This document shows positions 36,001 through 48,000 of a stretch of DNA of 64,000 nucleotides, one piece after another. A program made the position numbers and the translations under genes. How positions within the stretch are numbered: the stretch's first letter is position 1; each line of letters opens with the position of its first letter. This DNA comes from Pseudoips prasinana. Taxonomy: Eukaryota; Arthropoda; Insecta; Lepidoptera; Nolidae. The notes beneath the pieces are model-generated. The model had not been told where the DNA came from and did no database searches. It saw only the letters and a program-made list of their open reading frames with translations. The stretch covers positions 2,361,001 to 2,425,000 of the forward strand of contig OX621264.1 of the NCBI GenBank assembly GCA_951640165.1, in the 5' to 3' direction.

Positions 36001-39000
36001 CGTAAGTTCGCAATTTTATATCCACCAACTACAACACCATCGTTCCAGTCTTCGAGAGTGATTCGCATTACAAGTTCGGTATAGATGTTAAACAGTAGAG
36101 GTGATATTATGCATCCCTGTCGCACGCCCGCACTTGGATGGAAACTATTTGAGAGGAGGTCATCTGTCCGCACTGAGGCCGTTCCTCCTTCGTAGAGCTC
36201 CCTAAGCAGGTGGATTAGGTGCTGCGGCGTGCCCATGTCCAGTAGTGTTTTCCACAGCGTTGGCCATTTCATTGAGTCAAACGCTTTGGAGAAATCAACA
36301 AAACATATGTACGTCGGTTTGTTGAACTCTCGGGCTTTTTCAATGATTTGACGAACGATGAGGATTTGTTCACGGGTTCCTTTTCCTTTCACAAAACCGG
36401 CTTGCTCTGGCGCAATCTCTCTGGATAGATATGCTTTCAGTCGCTCGTTTATGATGTGTAGCATTATTTTGCTAGCGTGCGATATCAGTGCAATAAGTCG
36501 AAAGTTACTACACTTCTTTGTGGTGCCCTTTTTATGAAGTGGCGTGAAGACTGTATGAGCTCATTCAGACGGCCATTTGCCTGTGATCCATATCTTGTTG
36601 CATATGATGTGAAAAATATGAACACCACGCTCTCCCAATGCTCGTATTGTTTCTATTCGGATCTCATCTTTCCCTGTGGCTTTCCTGTTCTTAAGGTGTT
36701 GTATAGCAGCTCTTACTTCTGACTCAAGTATGTCCGGCTCAAGCATGTCATTCGCAGGCTCCGTGGGTGTGAAGTTTCGCGACTGAGGATCTTGGTACAA
36801 GGACTGACAGTAATTCCTCCAAACTTCCGAAATTTCATCCAGTTCATTCACTATTTGACCATTCTGATCTTCAATGGCCAAGGATTTTGACGGCAGCGTT
36901 TTCGTAATGAGACGGATTTTGTGATATAAGTCTTTTGACTCATGTCTGTCTGCATGAGTTTCAATTTCTTTACAAATATTGCGCAGATAATCATTATGAT
37001 CTTGTCGGCATTTGAGTTGTATCTGTGTCGAAATTTTATTCAGATCTTTGATATCAGCTCCCGCTGCTTTCATCTTCCGGCGTTTTTCGATGAGTTCAAG
37101 GGTACTATCAGTCATCCAGTGTTGTTTTTTATGAATTGCAGTTGGTGGTGCGGCCTCTGAGACAGTTGTAGCGATGAGTGTCTTAGCTCGGTTCCAAAGT
37201 ATATCCGATGTTTCGTTAACAAGATCCGCTTCAGACCATAGTGACCAGTTTTTCTCGATAATCGAATGAAATCTCGAAGTATCTTTCACTTCCAGCTTTT
37301 TCGGCTTTTTAATGATTCTGGCTGCTGTTAACTTGAGTTTTAGTTTGGTGATCAAAAGTTGGTGGTCAAACCCGCAATCGGTTCCAGGTAACGTATGAGT
37401 ATTTGTTACAGATGTTCTCCATCGCGATCGAATCATGATGTAATCTATTTGGTTGCGGGTTTTTCCATCGGGTGATATCCAAGTGTACAGCCTTCGAGGG
37501 TGGTGTTGGAAAAGGCTATTCAGAATCATGAGGTCGTTTTCTGTAGCGAATTGTATTAAGCGTTCGCCTCGTCCGTTCCGCTTCCCAAGCCCAAATTTCC
37601 CCGCACATTTGCCTAGCTGATGTGCGTTTTCTCCGATCTTAGCGTTCAAGTCTCCTAGAATGATTAATAACTCTCTATTGGGTACTTTCGATATTGTATC
37701 TTCTAATTCGGAGTAGAACTTCTCGATTGCTTCGTCACTTGCGGTGGAGGTCGGGGCATAAACTTGAACGATGTTGAGGTTAATTGGTAGAGCTTTTAGC
37801 TTAATGCTGATAATCCGATCGCTTACCGGTTCGTATCCCATCACGCAGTTTTTTAGAATTACTGGTATCAAAAAGGCCACGCCGTGCCTGCTGCTGGTGT
37901 GGTTGCCAGAAAAGTAAATGATATGGCGGTCTGTAGATAAATGTCCGCTGCCTTGCCAGTGTGTTTCGCTTAGACCACAGATGTTTATACCGACTCTAAC
38001 TACTTCTCCTTCCAACACGGTAAGTTTTCCAGGTTGGTTTAAGCCGCGAACATTCCATGTTCCAATTTTCTGAAGGTGTCGTAGCTTGATAGAGTTTCCA
38101 GTAGCAGAAATTCCATGGGGGGCCTGGTCTCCTACCCCGCCATGGCCGGTAGCCAACTTCACACCGCGTGCCCCGGACGCAGCACGGCGCCGGTCGCTAG
38201 TCGGTTCGCAGGGCGATCGTGTCTCATTTATTTGTGCTCTTATGTGACTTTCTTGGGAATGTAGCCGCAGTGGTTTCCCCTTGCCTTCTGCGCCAGAAAA
38301 TTTTTGGGATTATTTAGATCCCAAGGCCGCTGGAGCCTCTTCTGCCCAGTCGCCTGAGCAGGGAGTGGTTATCCCGCCACGGCTCGGTCATAAAACCTTT
38401 AAGCCAACTTAAAACATGGCTACTTCACAAAACCACTTTTATGTGTCAAGTCCTGGATGTGTGAAGTGTGTGCATGAACATATCTGTTTATCAGGACAAA
38501 CAGACATGGCTAGTGATATGATACATGATGTAAATGCATATGTATTTTGTTTTTAAAAGAGGTCTTTGTGATACCATTGTTTATGTCGACTATATATTAC
38601 CAGTCGACATAAATAATGGGAGGCTATTGAAAATAGTTGGAAATAAAAAAGATCTACACCTACGACCATAATAATTATCACAAGTGGGCACTTCAAATCT
38701 CCTCATATTATTGTTTCTTTGACACACGTCACATCGCCTGAGTGGTCGGCCTTGTTTTCTTTTTTTGTTGCCTGTGTACCAGTTCATCACTAATTTCGAC
38801 CACTTGTCTATTCCTCTGGTAGTATGGCCTGCCCATTTCCACTTGAGCTTTCTGATGGTTATCGTGACATCTTTTATTTCCTAATCGTTGTCGTCTTATT
38901 TTGCATTCCAGCCTTTTCCCCATCATACTTCTCAACATAGCGTTTTGACAGGTCTCGAGTTTCATATAGTGCGACTTGTTCAGAGCTCACGTGGCATATA

Positions 39001-42000
39001 TGTAAGTACGGGTAGTACGCATGTGTTGAACAGCTTTCGCTTTATGCTCATGCTCTTTTCTTTAAAGATAAAGAATTATTTATTGCGTAACTGTGTACAA
39101 TAAGGTCTTACCATAACGTAACAGTTTTTAGGATCAACAGTCTACCCATATCGGATATGCAATACAAACAAGTCTATTTAATTTATTCTTAGTAATAATA
39201 ACACATTATTTTTTTGCAAAAAAGTCATGCAAACTATAGTAAACATTCTCTATTAACATATTCTTTAATTTTGTTTTAAACAATGTTCCATTTGATTGCT
39301 TTATATCCGATGGTAAGTGGTTATATACACGAATAGCAGATATATAAGTACTTTTATAATAAATCATGTTTTTTATTCTGGGTAAATTTATGTCATATTT
39401 ATATTGTCTACGAATGTTCCTCTTTGAGTCTGATTTAAAACTAAAATATTGCATATTATTTTTAACAAATAAACATAGTTCCAGAATATAGATCCCTGTC
39501 AGTATATAGGTAGCCCTTCGATCTGAAAACATCTCTCAATGACTCATCACTATACATTTTATATATTGTCCTAAGGCACTTTTTCTGGAGAATAAAGGTG
39601 GATTGTATATTTGTTGAGTTTCCCCAGTACAGTACAGTTCCCGATACCATAAGTTAATCTTTATTTTTGAATACCTTTTTCTGTTTCCAGGCGTTTGCTA
39701 TGCGCTTCTCAATTTCTTTTGGAATTACATCGTGTACATACACGAAAGAAACAAATCGAATAGAGAACCTAACTCTTTTTAGGGTTCCGTAGCCAAATGG
39801 CAAAAAACGGAACCCTTATAGATTCGTCATGTCTGTCTGTCTGTCTGTCCGTCCGTATGTCACAGCCATTTTTTCCGAAACCATAAGAGCTGTACCGCAT
39901 TAAGATTTTTAAACAAAAATAGAAAAATAATAATAATTTTGGGGGTTCCCCATACATAGAACTGAAACTCAACAATTTTTTTTTTCATCGTACCCATACA
40001 TGTCGGGTATCTATGGATAGGTCTTCAAAAATGATATTGAGGTTTGTAAAATCATTTTTTTCTTAACTAAATAGTTTGCGCCAGAGACACTTCCAAAGTG
40101 GTAAAATGAGTGTCCCCCCCCCTGTAACATCTAAAATAAGAGAATGATAAAAATAAAAAAATATATGATGTACATTACCATGTGAACTAACAGCGAAAAT
40201 TGGTTTGAACGAAATCTAGGAAGCAGTTTTTTTTAATGCGTCATAAATCGTAAACCGCAATTTACCTTTCATTTAATCAACTGAAATACTTGCTGCTGCG
40301 GAAGCCTTCATGGGCGAGTCCGACTCGCACTTGGCCGGTATTTTTGAAGTGGATTTAAAAACTTACCAACTAGCCGTGATCAACATCTTGCTATCACTGC
40401 TGAACCTGCAGAAGCTGATGGGTCTGGTGTCGCCTATCTGGCTGCAGTACGTGGACATGGTGGAGGCTTTCCGCTGGGACTCCTGCTTGGCGGCCGCGCG
40501 GACGCTGCCGGCCAGCTTCAGGTCTTCGCGGGCTTTGTTCAGCCTAAGGACCGGAAGGTGGTAACATAGATTTTAAACCAGTTTTCAACACACTTTTATT
40601 AGCTGTAGTATGTATGTTTGTAACGGAAAGTTTGAACATGATTTTGGCCTCCTTCAAAACGTCCGATTAAATCGATATTTGGCATACTTATCAAGGACTG
40701 ATGAGAATTCAATATTTTAAACAGTTAGACCCATACTATCAAGACATTCCTTCTCACTAAATTATAAATTCAATTTAAGATGTATAGATTCAATTACTAT
40801 TGTTATTCAATTATTAGGAATTTAATAAAATTCCTTATAAATTGGAATTTAATAAAATTCCTTATATAACATTCAATAAATTTAAAATACAATTGACAAA
40901 GTGGCTTGCAGAGAAATGTTTTTATAGCATCCATGAATTTTTTGAATATAAATTATAATAGAGTATAAAAAAAAGAAGGTGCTTTATGTTTCTTATAATA
41001 ATAGTAAGTAAGACAATATTTAATTATAGTCAAATAATGCAGTTTTTAAGCATGCGTATGGAAATGTTATCCAATCAGTTTATGCTGTATTTGTATGCTC
41101 GAAAGAGTAAAACATGGCGCACATATGTTTTGTAACTGCTTTTATACTTACCCGTGTTTGTGACAAATAAAGATTTTGTATTTGTATATTTAAATTTGTT
41201 ATTATTAACATTAAGTTTGTAAATGTATGTGAAAGTGAGATATTCGTGAGCATGCTGTGTTCGCACTTAGAAGGCCGTTTGCTGGCATTTATTCATATGT
41301 ATAAAGCAATAATGCATGTTATGCCGTAACGGCCAGTTTGCCGGCCTAAATAAAAAAAATCCTTTCTAGAATAATCAGACAACACAGCTTGGGATTGAAT
41401 CACTCTAAATTAACACATTTATGTACATACGGCTACATATCAAGCTATACATTTCCAGTATAAGCTGATCCCGCATTGTATAGGATTTCCATACAATGAG
41501 GTCAGCTTATATTGGAAATGTATAGCTTGATATGTAGCCGTGTGTACTATATATATTTATGTTAAGAAATAAATATTTTAAATAAAGATTCTTACTGAGT
41601 TTTCTGTCAGTGTTTCTCAGTAGCTGACACGTCATTGACTGCATGGTAGGGTAAAAAAATAATGATGATTCCACCCAATGTAATATGAATTTGACGGTCA
41701 CCGTAGCCTAGTTGGTAGTGCTCCTGCCTACGAAGCTGGTGGTCCTGGGTTCGAATCCCGGTAAGTGCAAATATTTGTGTGATGAGCACGAATATTTGTT
41801 TCTGAGTCATGGATGTTTTCTATGTATATAAGTATTTATCTATCTATATAAGTATGTGTATCGTCGCCTGGTACCCATAGTACAAGCTTTGCTTAGTTTG
41901 GGGCTAGGATGATCTGTGTGACATTGTCCCCAGATATTAAACAAATAAAAAAAGAATATAGTGCTCAACTGTATGTGCGTCCTCAAAGCCTGATCGAGGA

Positions 42001-45000
42001 AAATTGATTAATGCCAGGACCCTAATAACTATCTTTGAACATGCTACCAGAAGACCCATCAGGCAGAGTCTTCTTCACCTAGATAAGTCAGTAGTTCATC
42101 TTGGCTGACCCGGTACTCACCTCAGCTTAGCCTTCGGAAGTGAATACCGTGCGATCCACAACCTGGCCTCCCTCAGCTCCGGTGGGCCCTCGTGGTACCA
42201 GGTGCCTTCTCTGCCTCTATCTCGCTCTATCCTAGCCTCTTCCTCTTCCAACTTCTTGTGGATTGCATCTTCACCGAGGCTGAATAGAAATATGGAATAT
42301 GCTTTATTCATAAAATAAAAATCACAATACATCATCAGCCTGATATTATCCACTGCTGGAAATAGGCCTCCCACAAAGGTTTCTATAACGTTGCAATTTT
42401 GGGGGTTTGCTGCAGTCACCGCGCATGGCATGCGAGTTGTCGTCTTGAGTTGTCTCCGACTTATACTTTTTGCGTTGTAGCATGGTGCGGATAACAGTTG
42501 CTTATTTGACGTTGACATCTATAAGTACCACATTACTAGGGATATGCAATACATTTTTATTGCTAACGATACTCGCAGCATAAATCTAATAAGTTCTAAA
42601 TTAAATAAAAAGAGACATAATGTCTGATTGGGATCGTGACATCCATATTGACAATATAATAGAGTCATCATTAATAATATCCGTCACAGATTCTGATGAT
42701 GAATTAAGTGACAATTCAGGGTCAGGATCTGATACGAGTTCAGACTAATTAAATGCATTTTTACGGTCACCGTAGCCTAGTTGGTAGTGCTCCTGCCTAC
42801 GAAGCTGGCGGTCCTGGGTTCGAATCCCGGTAAGTGCAAATATTTGTGCGATGAGCACGAATATTTGTTTCGGATTCATGGATGTTTTCTATGTATTTAA
42901 GTATTTATCTATCTATATAAGTATGTATATCGTCGCCTGGTACCCATAGTACAAGCTTTGCTTAGTTTGGGGCTAGGATGATCTGTGTGACATTGACCCT
43001 ATAAAAAAAAAAAAAAAACCTTACCCTGATGTTCTGTTGTATAATTTATAGGCAATATTGCATTTTAACAATAAATATTTACCTATGCACAAAATACGTT
43101 TTTTATTATACAAAAATATCAACTACCCATCGTAGCAGTCCATCCCATCACTAAATACGTCTATGACGTTACGTTATACGCCTAACGCTTTGCTTATTTT
43201 TTCATTCAAGTTAAAGTTGTAGAGATGAACATTCTGGTTGCATTTAATTCAATTTACTACAGTTATTAGTGATTAACGCCCGGTTCCTATATTCCAAAAA
43301 CGAATCGTTTCTACTACGAATAGTTAGAATTTCTACCAGCCGTAACGCAAAACCGTTCCTAAAAAATACTAGTCGTTATCCAAATAACCGACGTCTGGTT
43401 ACTAACGGATGGGAGGACGTTAGTAAGCTTATTGTATGGAGATGCGTTCGAAAGTGTTCCTATAAATATTTTCTACTGTCACGGAACTGTCAAAATAACG
43501 AGGCGTTACTGCTTTGATTACTAGTCGAATTCGGTCGGTTTACCAGTCGTTTGTATTTTATTTTGGTAGTTAACATAGTGTTTGAGGAGATTTCCGTGAT
43601 GTCTAGCTCTGAAACTGATAGAGAATTCATGGCTTTGTTTTCCGTTAGAAAGGGTTGATTATTTTTCTATCATCTAAGATTTCATAACCACAAACCTTAG
43701 ACTAAATACTCAATTTAAAAACTTATTTAGAAACCATGAAATACTCCTGGACAGACGTCAGACGACAGACGCATGCGCCATGCGCTTTCATGTTACGCGT
43801 TTTGTTCACACCATGCACTCGTAACATCAAATTTTCAATACTAATGATTTATAAATATTTTAAAACTAAAACGCAAATTAAATTATTACTGTAACTATAA
43901 GTACAGTAATTTGTACTATTACTCACATAGTATTACAGAATAATAAATGATTTTAGTTGCATAATTGACGTAGACGTTTTGTTATAACTAATCGTGAAGA
44001 GGAGCGAGAGGTTCATCGCCGAACGAGTCGTAGGTGGTTTAAACTACGGATGTTCGTCGCAGGTAGGGCATTGTGGAACACTAGTTTTGCATCGGTATCG
44101 GTAGCTGAATTACGGATGGTAACGTTGGTCCAATGACGGATCGTAAAATAAAGGAACCGGGCATTAATGTGGTATAGCTGAGATACTAAGACATAATTTG
44201 TAAATCGCTGCGCCTTTCAAGAGTGAAACGAAATGTTACTGAAACTGTCACCCGCACCATGATGTAACACAAATAGTATAACACACAGCCATCTGATCCC
44301 AAACTAGGCAGAGCCTGTGCTATGGAACCAGACAACTGATACACATACTTATATATTTCTAAAATGAATAGATATTTGAAAAGAAACATATGTTAATAAT
44401 TACATTGTAATTTATGTTTTTTTTTTCAGTTTCATGTATTAATGTAAAGTAATAATAAATAAATAATAATATCTGGGGACAATGTCACAGTGATCATCCT
44501 AGCCCCAAACTAAGCAAAGCTTCTACTATGGGTGCCAGGCGACGATATACATCCTTATAGATAGATAGATAGATACTTATAGACGTAGAAAACATGCATG
44601 ACTCAGAAACAAATATTCGTGCTGATCACACAAATATTTGCACTTACCGGGATTCGAACCCAGGACCACCAGCTTCGTAGGCAGGAGCACTACCAACTAG
44701 GCTACGGTGACCGTCAAACTGTCAGTTGCATTAATCTTAGGTACTTAACATCAAGCATTAAGAAGCAAGTCTAATCCTTAAATTTTGGGATCAAATGGCA
44801 GTGTGTTAATTTTCCAAAGATAATAAAGCCAATAGAAAAATACAGAAACTCAAGTAAGTATCACAAAGCTGCCTCCTTTTTTAGTACTTTATTAAAAAAG
44901 TTAAAGATAAATCAATACTCACTAGCTGAGTAGATCCCTCAATCTCACTCTCCTCTCGGCTGGGCCTTCACCAAATAGACACACCGGCTCACCCAGCTGT

Positions 45001-48000
45001 CGCAAGCTTCTCCTTACCTGAGATAACAATTAAATTACAGTCAAAATATTTCAAAATTTTATGTAAAGCATCTTCTATATTATATATATTATTATATATA
45101 TTATTATTATATGTTTATTACTACTATTATTAACAATATATTATGTGTTCCGATTGACGTCCGAAGTCCATTATGAGAGTACATCGTCTGATTTCCGGTG
45201 CAGGTCGCTAAATTTGACTACTTCCGTTTTCTAAACTGTGCCTACAGCGCCCCCTATGCTCCGTTCTGGAACTAAACTGACAAGCAAAGACAACCCGCCA
45301 TATTGTGTCATTGTTGCGTCGTTTTTCCACGCGTGCAGTCGTTAAAAAGTTTAAAAATTTATTTTTATAGTGTTAAATGTTAAAATGCAACTTCGAGATT
45401 AAAAGTAGAAGTTAATTTCAAACAAGCATTGTTTGTCTTCCGTTTCTTGAAACCTCAAACTTTCAAATGAGTGACGAGGTTATCGCGCCTAATCAAAATA
45501 AAACTAAGTGTGGATAGTGGTTCGAGTTCTTCGGATATTTCGACGACGAACCAAGGAAACGCCGAAAGTGGGACTAGTCGCGAGATCTGGATGAAAGGTT
45601 TGACTTATTGTCACATCAATTGGTGAGTCATGTGAATAATGTTTTAACCTCGATTCATGCTATTACTGGTTTTGCATCGGCAGCACCGCCCTTACACTAA
45701 CAATTTACAATAATAATGTGTCTAATCTAGCTTCAACTTCCATTCAAAATTCGACAACAAAGGTAGTTTTGATGATTTAAGTGTTTCGGTAAAAGACCTT
45801 ACCGAAAACAATTCAGACACGTGTAGTCAAAATTAAAGATATGCAAAGATTTGAGCATCGACGTGTTGAGGACTCTTTTAGTCCATTACGTTGGTTGCAG
45901 GTGGAACGTAGTTTTGCTGCGTTTTCTAATGCCTTTTTAGCACAGAACGAATTCGTTAATACTGCCTTACAGAGTCTTGTTGATTGGTCAAATTTTTCAG
46001 ACGTTCAGCTTAACGCTTCCTCTGTTTATGAAAACATGAAACAGCTATTTGGTAATGATTCTGGTTATAAGACAGTTTGTCACGATATTCTTCAGATAAT
46101 TTGCCGTAAGGGGGCCGAGGTGTAGGAATTACGCCGTAGGGATCTCTTAAACAATTTAAAGGATAGATAAATTAAAATAGCAGGCACTATCTGCTACCCG
46201 TATTCGGCCCAAATTCACGGTTCCCTCAATTTCTACTGCCAATGCAAAGCCATTTGCCTGCTGGCGTGGTTGGCAAATGCTTGCTTTTCACGTCGGAGGT
46301 CGTGGGTTCGATTCCCACCCAGGACAGATAATTGTGTGCATGAACATGTCTGTTTGTCCTGAGTCTGGGTGTAATGATCAATATAAGTATGTATTTTCAA
46401 AAAGAAAAGTGGTATATGTATTATATCAGTGATCTGGTTTCCATAGTACAAGCTCTGCTTAGTGTGGGATCAGATGGCCGTGTGTTAATAATGTCCCAGG
46501 ATATTATTATTATTTCGAGTCTGGCAAAATGCCAATAAAACTAAACAAGCCGAAATCAGAGATTCTGAGCGATTCTATCCAAATAATTCCTCAGCCAAAA
46601 AGATGGGGGGAGGGGGAAGCAAGTACAAAATGGGAGGAAAGTCGAGTAGTAAAAATAAATGACTCTACAGGATTTTCAGGCGGGTATCTAAGACTCTATC
46701 GACACAACTGGACTCGTTTCAATGTACCCAACGAATATTGAAACTAATAACAGGTGTTCGAATTCCTTTCAACAAGGCACCTCCATTGGTTCTTCCAACC
46801 TTGTAGGTTTTAGCAAAATTTCAGACTCCAACATCACGTTTAATGTCAATCTTAAATTCAGAACTTGGTTCAATTGAGAGTTTTAGAACCCGCTCCCCTG
46901 ACACCATCTTTCATATCTCCGCTGTTCATAATTTCCAAGATCGAGGGAAAAAATTCAAGTAAAGATGGCCATAACTTTTCTGACCAGCTTAGGTTGGTGG
47001 ATAGTTACGAAAAAATCGGTTATGACACCGACAAGATTAATAAACCTTCAAGGAATCGTATGGGACACCAAATCCAACACCAAGTCCCTGTAATTTGTCG
47101 GAATTTGCTAGTGCGACTTGCAGCCGGCAGTTGGAACCTAAAGCAGGCGCAACGCCTCTTAGGACATCTCAACTTTGTGACTTTCATCACCCACCGGGGA
47201 AAGTTGCATTGCCGAGTCCTGCAGTACCACAGCAACAAGCTCAGGAGGTATGCCCACTTACAAAAACACAATCCGGACGCGGTACGTACAGAGCTGGTAC
47301 AGTGGTGGGGACACCTCAACTTTGCGACTTTCGTCACCCATCGGGGAAGGTTGCATTGTCGAGTCCTGCATCTTATATAAAGAACGAGGGAGGAACCCGG
47401 TCACGACAACTGCTGGTTCTGACTCAAAAACTGCTGGATCTGGTAGACCACTTCAATGTTGTACTTCTCCCCCACTATTTACCGGGACTGTTCAACACCG
47501 AAGCCGACCACCTCTCGCGCATTCGCGCCGGCTCAGAGTGGCATCTCACTGTAGAAGCAACCACAAAGCTGTTCTACCTGTGAGGAACACCAGACAGACT
47601 TGTTCGCGTCTCGGACCGCTCACGTGGTAACAAACTATGTTACTCTAGACTTGCTCGACTCGAACGCCTGCTGTCACGACGCGTTCAGCAGATCTTGGCA
47701 CTATCGACTGGCATGGTTGCTTCCGCCGCCCAGTCTGATACCCAGAGTGCTGGGCCACCTCAACTCGGCCTCAGCTCGGTACATAATAGTGGCACCCAAG
47801 TGGAAGAAGCCCTTTTTGGCCTAAAAACACGTGCTCTAAAACGACCCGTGAAAATCTGAGATCTGAGCACCAGCCTGGTGGACACAATGACAATGTCACC
47901 GCCAGTTGAAGTGAGCAATCTAAACCTGGAAGCTTGGCTCATTTCGGGTGGGACGCGCTGACGGATACATGAACATCGCAGGAGAAAATCTTATTATTAT

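Noticed and set aside
1108..46330. tRNA genes at the A/B-box sequences
   Set aside because: Same sequence repeated with shared non-tRNA bodies and tails; these are SINE heads, and no cloverleaf with an acceptor stem could be closed.
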